DNA of 64,000 nt from Corythucha ciliata (taxonomy: Eukaryota > Arthropoda > Insecta > Hemiptera > Tingidae). This document shows, piece after piece, positions 1-13,600 of the stretch. Position numbers and translations under genes: made by a program. Numbering within the stretch: the first letter of the stretch is position 1; every line of letters begins with the position of its first letter. Location of the stretch: NCBI GenBank assembly GCA_038030265.1, contig CM075941.1:40858164-40922163 (forward strand). The letters are read 5' to 3'. Under the pieces are notes generated by a model that did not search any database, had not been told where the DNA came from, and worked only from the letters and a program-made list of their open reading frames with translations.

Positions 1-1650
1 AATCCTTTTCAGTCTATATCTGTTTTTCATTTCATTTTTTTTTTTTTTTTTTTTTTTCTTCAAGGATCTCTCTAATAGGACGCGACATGAACGTTTAATA
101 ATAGTAAATTCAGTTCCCGGTAAAACTGCTCGCAATAAACAAGGATAAAATAGATAATCTATCAAACGATTTTAGCACCCATACACAATAACATGGGGAG
201 GGGGGGTAAGAACGTATGCCCAGGGAGAGGAGGAAATGATATAATATAAGCCTAACTGGAATTATACGATATATTAAAAATACTAATAATAACAGTAAAG
301 ATCAGAATAAAAGTTGAACAAAGCAAGTTTTATTACTTTCTTCTGCTTCTCAATCAAGCGAGAACTATACACGTAGAAAAACCACATAATAATTATTTAA
401 TACATTTTAGCCAATTTAAAATTCATATTTCAACACCTATAATAAAATATACACTTAATAATAATAATAATAATAATTAATAATAATAATAATAATAATA
501 GTTATTGAAGATAAAATGGGTTATAGACACAAATTTACAAACAAAGTTCCGAATTAATCAAATGGCAATAGTAATAGAACACTTACCACGATTATACACT
601 TGAACTAAGAACGTTGAAGAGAAATATTTTGATCTCAAATTATTTCACTAATTACTAGAAAGCCGGGCCACTTAAAAATGGGCCACATGAAGTGTGCGTT
701 TGAAGTAACGAACAAAAGGTACGTATTCCTTTGGGAAAAGTACCATTTGATTAGATTTAAAGCTACTATGCGTGAAAATGCACTTTTCTTCACACCATGG
801 ACACTGAAACTTTTCTAGCCTCACACCTACTTGGGGAGGAGTGTTCTGACAGTGTAAAGTGGTCGATTAGAAAACTTTGGTAAGGTGAAGAAGAACGTCT
901 TTTTTTTTTTATCAAATTATTGCATTTTCGCTTCAAAGTAGTAAATAAATAAGCGGGCGAGGGGCATTTTTATGTACAACCAGTACATAAACCATCGCAG
1001 TATAATTTTAAGAATTCGTGCCTCGATGTAGAAACCTACAAAATAACAGTAATTAAATAAAAAACCTGAAACAAAACAATAATAAAAAGTGGACTTTTCC
1101 TCCATTATTCTCCGAGTTTTAAGTGAATCGGAGATCATAGGCCTGACGCGCTCGCGCCACAGCCAGTACATTTCAAGGCTTTCCCCTGAAAATGCACCAT
1201 CTTCCCAGTAGCCTCTGTTTTCAAGCCTGACTTATAGAATTAGTAAAATAAATTAAGGTCGGATAAATATTTCCTCACACTCACTAATTAAATTGTCAAA
1301 AAATAAAATCGCACTTAAAAAATAGCTAAATGATTGTAACAACTACGTCATTTTATCACCATTAAAATTCTACTTCAGTAGAATGAAAAAACGAGTTTAA
1401 TTCATTTTTGTTAGTTCATTTTTTTTTCCGTGCAGTTTACGCAGTTTTGAAAAATATATATACCTATACAAAAGAAACAAAAGGAATCCAAAAGGAGAAA
1501 AGTTGTACTTTATACATCAAATGGAACAACATAGAATTCAATATGAGATCAGTAAAAATATTTTGTTTTTCTTTGCTTAGGCTATCTAAGTTGGGACTGG
1601 TCTATCGTGCACAGGACGAAATACAATTGGTCTCTAGGTACGGCTAAAGG
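1..1650. other. 3' flank and probable 3' UTR of cic, no second gene seen
   Basis: AT-rich sequence downstream of the cic stop codon, which is read on the minus strand. It holds poly-T runs and one (TAA)n microsatellite. The open frames here are short, lack family resemblance and have no splice context. Part of it is probably the cic 3' UTR, but I could not fix a polyadenylation site; one TTTATT (AATAAA on the minus strand) lies near 329-334. Confidence 0.5.
456..501. repeat. (TAA)n microsatellite
   Basis: About 15 TAA triplets with one interruption (TAATTAA), seen directly. Confidence 0.9.
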
Positions 1651-4600
1651 CTAACTAGAATTATTGCAGGACGTGGGCACTCCGTGAGAGCCGGTGCTAG
1701 TGACAACGTGATGACTCATTGTTGTGCCGGCACTGGAATGCGAGGACATTCCTGTAGGGTGGGGTATAAAAAAAAGTGGACGGACAAAAAACGAAACGTT
1801 ACACGCGAATTGTTCGAAATAATCGAATCAGAACTTAAAAACCCCTCCGTATTATTCCCACCAATTTCGGCCCTCAAGATGTAAGTACGCTAATTATTGA
1901 GACGAAATTATTATTTTGTTTGTTAATGGAAGAAAACGGCTTACCTGGGGTTGACGGCTCCAATGGGCTCATCAAGTTTGAGTTCCCGCTAGTCGTTGGA
2001 GTCCTTTGTGCTTTCATTTTCTGACGGACTTCTCTAATTTTCAATTGAAGGGACGCCTTATTTGGAAATATATCCGAATGAGCGGCCTGTTGAGTAACAA
2101 AAAAAAAAAAAAAAAAAATCGGATGAGCAAGGGTTTATGGGATGCAGGCAGCTGCTGATGATTGTGAAGGGAGCAGGGAGCTAATCCTATTGAAAATGTC
2201 ACCCTCGCCCGTGCTCCAAGCAGTGTGCGGCATCGGTTTTTGGCCGTCGATCAGCAACACTTGGGAGAGAGACGGCCACTGCCAGCAGACGGGACCCTTC
2301 GGGGGGAGCACCGAAGAGATGGAATGACAGGTACGGAACCCTACCTCTCACTCAAGGTATAAGGAAGGCGACTATATGAAAAAACAAAAAAAAGATAACC
2401 ACAACTGGGTTGCGCTTCCACCAAGGTGAATTGCACCCAGGCGTGGATCCAGGGGGGGGCGCCCCCCCCCTGGGCCAAAGGATTTTAGTTTTGATTTTTG
2501 GTTATTATACCTTCGCATGACCTGAGTGAAACGATGCCTACGATTTTTTTAAAGCTTGTAATGATGAAACTGTGCATCCAAAGAGCATTATAAACTTATA
2601 ACAGTATAATAATGTTAATGATTATGGTTCTATGAGGGTACTTCACTGGAAATCTATGTAGGCTACCTGTCTGTACTGTACTTGTTCCGATTGGACAGGT
2701 TTTGGACGAAAGTAAAACACCTAAGATATGTATAGTGAAAGATCACTTAACGAACTGTTATAAGACGTTATTTTTTCAGCATTATTCCCAGCGAGTTTCC
2801 CATGATATATACACTTTTTTTTTTACTATAGCTTGACAAGTTACTAATGCTGGACCCTGAAGGCCCAAATTTCCAGATGGCTCTAGGAACATGTCGCACC
2901 CTTACTTCAAAAGTGACACAACTAAAAAAATATGAATTTTCAATTATGACTATCAAGGCCGTGGGCCCCCACTGACCACCTTGATAGTCATAATTTCAAA
3001 TTCATATTTTTTGAGTTGTGTCACTTTTGAAGTAAGGGTGCGATGTGTTAAGAATGTTAACTGAATTTAACACTTCTTTCGGTCCATAAGAAACTTGTCG
3101 ATCTATAACTTGAAGCTAATCTTCGGCAGATGATACTTTCAGCTGTCAATTCCGTTTTACCGTTCAGTAAAAGCCGCAGTAGTTTTTTAAATTAAAATTA
3201 ATTTCCAAACTTCAATGCTTTGACTTGTATTGTATGATCGTTTCCAATAGTTTTCTCACCCCATTATTTGGACCACTAGAGAGAGGGAAGTGGGCCAATT
3301 TTTTCGTTTACGCTCCCTCTATTATTTATCTGTACTCAACGGTTCCAACCATACACTGGACAGGCCTAATCTGTTCTGAGCTATCATTTAAGCTTGGACT
3401 AGTAAACTTTAATTAGGCCCGGATCGACCACATGGGTTTAAAGCTCCGTTTAAAGGCGGCTCAACACTCACGCCGTGAACGAGCGTGAAGAGCGCGAATG
3501 TGAGTGTGTAGGGTCTTCGCGGTCTTTCACGGGTGTTCACGGTCTTTACCCGTTTTGAGGCGGTATTTTTCCCCGCTTCAAAGGGTTTGCGGCCGTGAAT
3601 AGAGAAGACCCTCCACATTCGCGTTTCGCAGCACCGTCAGTTTTTTATTTTTACCATTATTTCTTTTTTTTTTATGGGCACTTCGGCAACGATGCCATTT
3701 AGTGCCTTGTAGTTGTCAGCTATAAATTAGAGCTGAACCTTTGTTTTCACGTCGTTTGTACTATAACGTGTCTCGTGGTCTTTTCCTCGCCGACGAGATG
3801 TGGGATAAGGAGAAAGAGTTAAGTTCTTTCGAGAATTATCAATATGAGCCGATATTATGCGACCCCAAGCACCCATGCCACAAGAATAAAACGCAGGTGA
3901 GCGATGCTTGGGGTAGACTAAGCGTCCAATTGGACGTTCTTGGTCCTGATTTGAAGGTCTTCTGCAGTTCTATTTGAAATCGATACCTAGTATATTTCCA
4001 TTCCATTCCAGAACGACACTCACACTGTACTGTTAAAAACGAACGCCCCCCCCCCCCTGGACACATTCCTGGATCCGCGCCTGATTGCACCGCACCGAGG
4101 CAGTGGCGTCGAAACGAACTATTCCGTACACCAATGACAATGGCTAAACTGACAATTATTCATACCCTAAAATGATCACCCTCCCCCGAAACACCCTAAA
4201 AATTTCAATCTTTGAAGTATTTCCGTCTTAAAATGGTCAATCTGGTCACTCGCGTCCTGTGCACAGCGTAAGGGACGATTCGCCTCCACCAATGATCACT
4301 GATCTGAACTGAAACTGATCTGTGCCCCAAAAAAATGATAATACGTAGGCTCAACTAAAAATGGCTAAAACAGCTAAATTGGCTATTATTTGCGCCCCTA
4401 AATAGTAAAACTGAAGAGTCTCTACTTTAAAATTAAACTGACAATTAGTGCTCTAAAAATAGCCCAACTGGCAATTCACGCCCGGAAAATGACCATCCGT
4501 GCCTTAAAATGGCAAAACTGACGATTTGCGCTTCTAAAATAACCAAAGTGACAACCCACGACCTGAAAATGGTAAACTTGACCGTTCGGCCCTAGGAATA

Positions 4601-7600
4601 GCTTGGCCGACTATTCGCGTCTAAGCAAATGGCAAATCTGACTATTTTCTTTTACGAATAATGGTAAAACTGAAGACAATATGCGCCTTATTGGTTACAA
4701 CCCTACTGGTTACTCGCACCAAAAAAATGGCAAAAATGACTGTTTGTGCCTTAAAAATATCTAAACTGACCATTTGCGCCGTGAAAATTGCCAAAACCCT
4801 GCATTCGCGCCCTATAAAAATGGCCAAATGGACCATTCCGCGCCATTGAAAAGGGCTAAACTGACGATCGTGCTCTAAAATAACCAAACGCCTTAAAAAT
4901 TACCATCTTCAAAGTATCACTCAAAAATGATCCAACTGTTCATTCGCGATCTTAGGAATGCGTCAATAAGTGGTAGAACTGACTGATCAGGCCCTAAAAG
5001 GGCAGGATGTTGGCCGTTCTGACAATTCACGCTCCCCCCACCATTGGCGAAACTGACATATTCGCGCCTTGAAAAGGCTCTAACTGACACGATCAGTGAC
5101 CTTAATAAAATGGCAAAAACGATCATTCGCCTTCCAAAAATGGCCAAATGGACCATTCGTACCTTAAAAATGCCTGAACTGTCGATTCGTGCTTTAACGA
5201 TCACAAAAAATGACTATTAACACACTAAAAATTGTTAACTCTGTCACTGACGAGAATTCGGGTTGCAGGCTATGGATTCTCATAACCACTCCCTTGGCAA
5301 CTATCAATTTCGTCCTTAAAAACTATCAATTTCGTCTTACGAAACTCTCAATTTCGACCCAGAAACTGACAGTTTTGACTTGGAATCTCTCAATTCTTCC
5401 TACATAACAAAAGATCACAAAACTTTATTTCGTGAGCAGACGCAATTCGGACTCACAACATGGGGTTTTTGAGCCCCTTCGCCAGAAACAGTCGAGCGTT
5501 AGAAACTCTCACAACAATTCAATCCTGTAAACTGTCAATTTCGTCCTCTGAAGGTCAATTTCGTATTCAATATTATCAATATCATTCTAAAACAGCCAAT
5601 TTCGTCCTACAAACTGTCAATTTCGTCCTCGAATCGGCCAATTTCGCCTTAGAAGCTGTTAACGGATTTCGGAAACTGACGGTTTCTAAGCTCCTTCACA
5701 GGAAATAGTCGAGTACTAGAAACTGTCAATTTCGTCGTTCAAAACTGTCAATGCCATCCAATAAACTGTCAAATAAATGTTTAAATCTGTAAATTTCGTC
5801 CCGGAAACTATCAACAGACATTTGTCACCGGTAACTGTCAATTGTTTTGTTCTTTAAACTGTCAATTTCATCCTAATAGTGTCAATTTCGTTGCCAAACC
5901 TAGCAATGTCGTCCTGAATCTGCAAAATTCGTTCTATAAACTATCAATTTCTTCATTCAAAACTGCCAACTTCGTCATTAAAAACTGTTGTTTTTCGTTC
6001 TGGAAACTGTGAATTTTGACCAGGAAATTGTAAATTTCGTCGTCGAAAGTATCAATGTCGTCCTAAAACTCCCAATTTCAACCTATAAACTGCCAATTTC
6101 GACCTCGAATCTGCCAATTTCACCCAAGAAACTGTCAACTTCGACATTCAAAATAGTGATTTTCATACTTAAAACTGCCAATTTCGTCTTACAATACCGT
6201 CAATTTTTCCCAAGGAACTGACAATTTGAAATTGGATTCTCAATATCCTCCAACAGATGCCCAAAACTTGATTTCGAGGTTAAACATCGGACTATTCGGG
6301 CTCAGATCACAGGGTTTCTAAGGCCTTTCGCCGGAAATTTCACCCTAGGCACTGTCAATTTCGACGTTAAAACTGTCAATTGTGTCCTAGAAAGTTCCTA
6401 ATTGGCCTGGACTGGAAACTGATTATTCCTGAAAAAAAGTTGAAATTAAGTCTCTGGAGCCAAAAAATATTGAATTCATGTTGAGAATGAGTATTTTACC
6501 GACAAAATTCATTGTCTTGAAAAAACAACAGACGAATAACGGACATTTGACCGTTAATTATAGCATTTTTGCTACAAAAGTGACAAGTTCTCGCAGGGCG
6601 CACCCGGAAAACTGTCAGTTTCATGGTAAAGATCTGGCAAAAATCACGATTCGTCCCAAAACAAAGTCGAGCAGTCCCAAAAATGGATAAACTGGCAATT
6701 CTCGCTCTAAAAATGGCCAAACTGACCGTTCCAGCTGTAAAAAAAACGGCAAAACTAACCATTCGGACCCTAAAATGGCAAAACTGACGATTCATGCCCT
6801 GTTAATACCACACTGACCATTCACGCCCTAGAAATGGCCATACTTACAGTTTGCGGCGTGAAAACGGCCATACTGACTATTCATGTCCTGGCGTGAAAAC
6901 GGCCATACTGACTATTCATGTCCTAAAACTGGCAAAACTGACTCTGCGGCCTATGGGTTAAACCGACGATTCGCGCTTTAAGGCCTGAACAGATGATTCC
7001 TGTCCTGAAAATGGCGCAAAATCGACCATTCACGAGTCGCGCGTCCAAAATGGCCAAACTGAGCCTTCAATCAAATTTTTTGGGAAAATAGCCAAACCGA
7101 CTGTTCACGCCCTAGACATGGCATTTTACGCTCTAAAAATTGCTAAACTCAGCATTTGGCTACGAATGGTGCCGATGGCAATTCACGCCTTCAAAGTGGC
7201 TATCTGCAGCTGCACCAGAAAAATGGCCAATCACGGCTATTTGCGCTTTATAACAATAAACTGACCGATTTTCCCCCATTTTATCAGCGAATTAGCGAAT
7301 TTTTTTCTCAATATTAGCAGCAGACATTCGCAATTTGCAGCTAAAATGAAAAAGCGCTAACTCTTATGGCTATAAATGTGATAAAATCGCTAATTCGTGG
7401 CCAAAATAAAGAACAAGTGCTAATTCACGGCTGAAAATGATAAAAAGTGATCATATTTAAAGCTAACGCAAATTCGCGATTTTTGGAGGCAGCTAAAGAA
7501 GCGCTCATTCGGGGCTAAAATTAGAAAAGTGCTAGTTCAATGCTACATGTGAATACATCACCAATTCGCTAAGAAAAAGCGCTTATTCACTGCTTAAATT

Positions 7601-10600
7601 GAGAAAATCGTTAATTCGCGGCTAAAATTGAGCAAAAGCGCTAACTCATGGCTAAATGTAAAATAATTTGGAAAAAGCTCTAATCCGCGGCTGAGTTTGA
7701 GAAAAACTATAATTTGCGGGGTTTCCTAATTTACTGACGCACAAAAGATCAACCCTGCACCCTAGAATTGGGAAAAATCGCTAATTCGCGGCTGAAATGA
7801 GGAAAAAATCATAACTCGCATGGATAATGTGAAAAAAAAACCTCTAATTCGTGGCCAAAATTAAGAATAAGCGCTGATTCACGGCTAAAAATTAGTGTAA
7901 GTGCTCATTTAAAGCTGAAATTGATGAGAAGCGCTAATTCAGGCCTACAAAATGAGAAAAGCGCTAATTCGTTTTTACATGTGAATACAATAACGCCTAA
8001 TCGCTAATTCGCGGCTTAAATTAAGAAAATCGCAGCTAAACCTGAGAAAAAGTGCTATCTCATTGTAAAATGTGAAAAAATTTCGGAAAAGCTCTAATCC
8101 AACGCTGAATATATGAAAAGAGATAACTTCCGGGCATCCTAATTCACAGCCAAAATTGAGAAAATTCAGGGTTACAACGGCCACTTAGTTGCTGAGATCT
8201 CATGATCTTAAGAAAGCAAGCTTTTCTGATAAGATTGCATGATGTCTTACGGTCTATTTACCAAGCTTTGGTTTTTACGGGTTTTTGAATTTAGAAAAAA
8301 AAAAGTTTTTTAGTAACCCAAATCTGTGAAAGGATCATTTCAATAAGCCAACCCCACGAAATTGGGGTTTCAGAAAGCCCAAAACTAAAAAATTTGGGTT
8401 TGTAGCAAGCCCATAACCCACGAAATTAGGGGTTTTCAATTCTTCAGCTGGAATAAACCACAAAATTAGCGTTTTAGTGAGCCAAGACCCGCAAAATTGG
8501 TTCTATAAGACGCAGGTCGCTCTTATATCGAGCAAATGCCACGAAATTTCGCTTTTTAATGAGCCACAATCACAAAATTGCTTCTATTAGTGTGCTAAAA
8601 CCGCGTAATTTGAGCCCCGCGAAGGGGTTCAAACCTCCTGAACTCCTCCCTGGATCCGCACCTGAAGAAATTCCAATAAGTGACAATTTACCGGATATAC
8701 GCTAAATAAAAATCTCTTTTCCATTTCATATTCACAATACGGCCTAGAACTGATAGTTTTGGGCTGATTCAGCTACGAAAACGATGTTTTTTTTTACGGA
8801 AACTGTCACTTTTATCGTAAAAACCGACAAAATGGCGCGGGAACTAACGATTCTGCCCCATACACTGACTTTTCTCAAACTAGAAATTCATTTTCCCAGT
8901 CATGTTGTGTGGCGTGACTCTGAGGTCCTGGAGCCATGCCTCAGGAAGATAATTCAGAGCGAGTTACGCATTATTGTATCATACCTAGCGCATGGTGGGA
9001 GGTTCAGAGTCGTGTTTCGTTCCCAAGCCGGGGAACGAATTTCTCGGACCAGGAATAAAAGCCGTACCGACCCATTTTCCATAACATTCCACAAACCTCC
9101 ATGCTACGATTTGGAGCAAAGGGGCTGACTCTGTCAAAATGGATCAGGGCTGCAATGCCGTGTCTTGATTTCAGAGATAAAAGGGGAGACTGTTTCAGTG
9201 TCGCCCTGAAGGGATTCTCACGGGGGGGGGGGGCTCATGGGTAGAAGGGGGTGGGGTCCTTTCTTTCCACCATCTTTTATCCGGAAATGAAGGGCAGCCG
9301 ACCCAAAAGACGACAAATTGTCGACCCAACATTCTAATTAACAACATTATTCTAACCTGAAAAGCGGTGGTAGCGGTGGTTGACGGGAAAAATCCATGCT
9401 CGTTGAACAGTTGAGTGACAAGAGCCCGACGCTGTTCCAAAATTCGTCTATGTCCTTTTTCCAAGTCTCGACCGCCGGGCGTCTTTGGAGTTCTGGGCGA
9501 CAATCCATCCATCGCTTCGTTACATTCCAAGCCTATCAAATGGAAAGATTCTTTTTTAAACGGGCGTTTTTTCAACTAATTCGTTTGAATAATAAAAAAA
9601 AAACCTTTGAAAGCATCCAAATTGAAGTCCGGTCCGAAGAAGGTACTGCCTACGAGCTTCGCCGTTTTAGGCGTAGGTGCTATTTCACTACTCGAACTAT
9701 CTTCTGCAATACAAACAAGTTACAGTCCACTATCCTCAACCGCTTAAATCAAACAAATAAAACAAACCCCGTGAGATGGGTTTCTTTCTAAAATGCTGGG
9801 CGTTGAACACGTGGGGACTTGATGGCACGTTGTTGGTTGATATAGCACTGGGCGATTGGCACTCTTCCGGTTTGAATTCAGGTAGCGAGGAAAACTTTTT
9901 TTCAAAGTTTACAGTTTCTAAAACCCTGCCAAACAAACAATCCGTTTTGTCAGCGCGGAAACGAATTTGATGGTGAGGGGGGGGGGAGAAGTCACTTACC
10001 TGTCCATTCCATCTTCGACATTTTTCTTGAAAAAGCTCTTTTTTCCGGAAGGAGACACAGGCACAGAGTCGAGACGATCATCTTCAGGCTTTGACGTGTT
10101 ATTGTGCTCATGTTCTGCTTCTGCGTCGTCCACATTTCTTTCACTTTGACTCTCACACGAATTAACAAACGCTGAAACCATTAAGCATGTTAAAAACTCA
10201 ATTGATTTAATGCAAAATGTCTTCTTACCCATTGATTGTCGTCTCTGCAGAGGGGCTTTACCCAACTGGGCAGGCGTTGGGTCGAGTCTGAAAGTTTTAT
10301 TTTCCTCCTCATCGTCGTCAACTATCATGCTTTCTTTAGGCGCCTCAGATTGGGCTTGATAATTCACGTGATTGACATTGTCTTGTTGAGTGGAACTGTC
10401 TTCGAAACTCACTTCCATCTTGTACTCGGCTAAAAAAAACAAACAACGTACGGAATATTGATAGTTTTTAAGGCTAAAAGTACGACTTTGGCTTACTTTT
10501 ATGGAAGTTCTGCCCCTCGGTTGAAGCTGTATGAGGCTTTTGGGTTTCGGAATCGTGTTGTACCCTACAAGATGGGAGGGGAAAAAAACTAAATGAGGTC

Positions 10601-13600
10601 GGAACCATAGAATTACACACTTAAACAATGAGGCTTACGAGGAATTTGGTTTGCTGACGATGACTGATGGGTTGGACGACGATTGACCCTGAAGCAGTTT
10701 GATTCCACTGCAAAGCTGCGTACGAGTGCCTTCAGCTGTGAAAACGGAAAATAATTAAAATTATAGAGAGCGCCGCAGTCAAAGGGACCTTTCTGGAAAA
10801 CTGTACAAGTACACTAATCATTGCGAAGAAAACAAATTAGTATTAATAAGTTTTGAGGGGTCATGGGGAGGGAGTCTGATTCTATAGAAACACGAGCAAG
10901 TTAATCAATTCATTTAACAGTCAAATATGTCTAATTGAATGTCAGGAAAGAAGACACAAATTCATTCGATGAATAACACCCCTCCCCCCGGTCATCCTAC
11001 AGCCTATTGGAATCTTGCTATTTCTGTCTAGTAAGATGAATATTAATAGAGCCAGCACAATAAGCTTCTAACAAACGTAAAAAGGAGAAAAAAGCTCAAA
11101 AAATTGTTATAAAGGGTAAAAGACATGCTGTAAATGTCAGCACACTCAAGTATTTTGTTTGTAGTGAAGCTTTTCTACAAACCGTGCTGCGCCGGCAGAT
11201 AGATGGTGGAAGTTTGAATCCTAGCATTCTGTATCAGTTGATACTTTATTGGTTCGGCTGAGGAGTTGGGGGCGTTCTTTAGAAGAATGTTGGTCAACGT
11301 GTTGTTGGATTCAATACCTATGGATGGTACGAAAGTCAAAGCCACTGGTTGCGACTGGGTGAAAGTGATCGTTTGTTGTTTCGATTGTTGAACAGTTGAG
11401 GACGATTTGACGTGTTGAGTGCCGAGCGAGGATTTCGTCACACCCTGTGAGAAAAAAAATAGGGTGCCGTTATGTACTCACAACAGAAAGCCAGCGTATT
11501 TATGGATGGTGGGGAGGGGTGATTTACTTGAGAAGTAGGAGTAGACGGTGACTTGTACTGCTGCAATACCGATGGATGACTAGTAGAATTTTGATACAAA
11601 TGATGGTTTGGTCTTAGCACAGTGCCGGGTTCAGTCTTGATCCAGTCAGCTTCTTTAGCCCCGCTGATGCTCCATGACGGCGTGGATTGACCACCATTGA
11701 GCTGATAGTTTGGTTCAGACTTGACGACCTGGAAAATCAAAAACGTTAAAGGAATCGAGCACTGTGTGATTGGTAAAAAAAAAGCAATCAAGTTACCTTA
11801 GGGGATATTGGCATGGATTTGAAAGCACCTCCTCCAGTTGGTTGGAAAGCTGACACACCAGTTGGGTTGACTGGAGAATGGTAAGGATAAGACACTATCG
11901 GGACAGTTTCGCCTGGAGTCGATGGAGTTTTTGATGAGTTTTCCAAACTGATAAACCCAATTCGTCCGTCAGATACAATCAAGAACACTTTATCACTAAA
12001 AAATTACCTGGCTTTGATCGGCTTAGGTCTACAGGTAACGTCATTAATAATAGGCGATGTAGCTCGAGGCGTAGTATTGAAACATTGCTGGGGGGCATCG
12101 AATTCAGAACTGTCGATTTTCGTGTCTTTATTACACTTCATGTCAACCTCAACGTCATCGCATATCACCTAAATTAGTATGAAAAAATTATCATTTCGAA
12201 AGACACCCATATACAAAATACGAGAGAATTAGATAGATACCATTTGATCATCATCCGAAAAATCGTCTTCATTGTGCTGAGTATTGTTTTGAGCTGAAGG
12301 TAATAATGATGAATCAACAGTCTTGTTTTCAGGTACAATCGAATTCTGCAAAATTAACGAAATCACGATTAATCAATTTGGCAGGGGATTTGAACGATTG
12401 GCCGTGCGGCAACTAAAGTTAAATCTGTTTCCTATCCCCATTCCGCCCTCTGGTCTGTAAAACTCCGTTTGCCTTGCAACTTGACTGAACCTGATAATTA
12501 TGCCCTCAGAGAAACAGTGGCGTAGATTAGAAAAAAATATCGGGTTTAGCTTAGTATTCAAAATCAAATTTCAAATTTCGTAGCGCTGACTCTTCCACGG
12601 TCATTACCGGTTCTCACATTTTGGGCATTTTGGACCACTATTTTGTGTCCGGAGAACGCGATGTACATGAATCTCTGGCTACTTTACGCGAGAGCACAAA
12701 GTCGTAGCCCTTGATGGGTCATGGGTTGCCCCCAGTACACAAAAAGAACGAAAAATCGTAGAATAATCCACGATATTTGAGGTTTGAAAGAGCTAAATAA
12801 GCAGAAATTTCTTTTTTCAAAGAGCCAAATCAACGATATTGAATATTTGAATGGTTCAAAAGCGCGAACTTTTGTTTTTGACGCGGCAAATTATGTTTTT
12901 CGCGGAAGACATCCCTGAGAAATTTGCTTCCAATCATCCAAACCCACAAAATCAAGTTTTTGCAGGGAAGCCAGCCCCACGAAATTGGGTTTGAACGAGC
13001 CAACTCGGCGAAATTTCATTTATTGAAGGAGTTTAACGCGTCAACAAACTGGGTTTTTAGGCAACCAAAACCTGCGAAAATGTTTTTTATGAGCCAATAC
13101 CGCTTAATTTTGTTTTGAAATGAGTCAGGCCCGTGAAATTGCTTGTGAAAAAGGAGCCGCCAAGACCACGAAATTGATTGTTTTATTGGTCAACATATCG
13201 TGTTTTTATAGCACTGAAAACCACAAAATTGGATTTGTGGGGACAAACGGGTGGCAGTTGCCCACCCCTAGACTCGAAACCGATGCCTTAGTGGGGAAGC
13301 TACTCACCCATGGATACCACAAAAAATTACAATTTTTCACGGGGTCTCCACATTTTGTATAATCCACGCTCACAAAAAAATCATTTCTCGGATTTCACTC
13401 ACCAAAAAGCCAATTTCGCGGGTTTTCGTTGGTGAAAACCTAATTTTGCAGGGGTAAACTGATTGAAAAAAACCCTTTCGCAGGTTTGAACGCTGAAAAA
13501 ACCACAGCCGCAGGTATGGATCACTAAAAAATCAACGATTTCGCCCTTTATAAAACGAATTTCGCGGATTAATCTTGCGAGAACCCCATTTTCCAAGTTT

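Larger units (their letters stand above)
1945..9532 (-). other. cic: cic exons for the C-terminal C1 motif, split by a 7.3-kb intron
   Basis: Exon 9532-9357 ends [25 protein letters not shown] and exon 2086-1945 continues [21 protein letters not shown]. Together they form the C1 motif, which in Capicua assists HMG-box DNA binding and is mutated in human oligodendroglioma. The join is phase 0 on both sides and falls in the middle of the motif. The intervening intron is almost wholly repeat arrays and one hAT-like element. Confidence 0.9.

Noticed and set aside
4092..8170. Regular ~30-bp repeats resembling a CRISPR array
   Set aside because: The units are degenerate throughout, there is no constant repeat alternating with unique spacers, no cas genes, and the context is a eukaryotic intron.
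9996..10628. 210-codon minus-strand open frame as one cic exon
   Set aside because: It crosses three good introns; conserved Capicua segments fit the spliced model in phase better.
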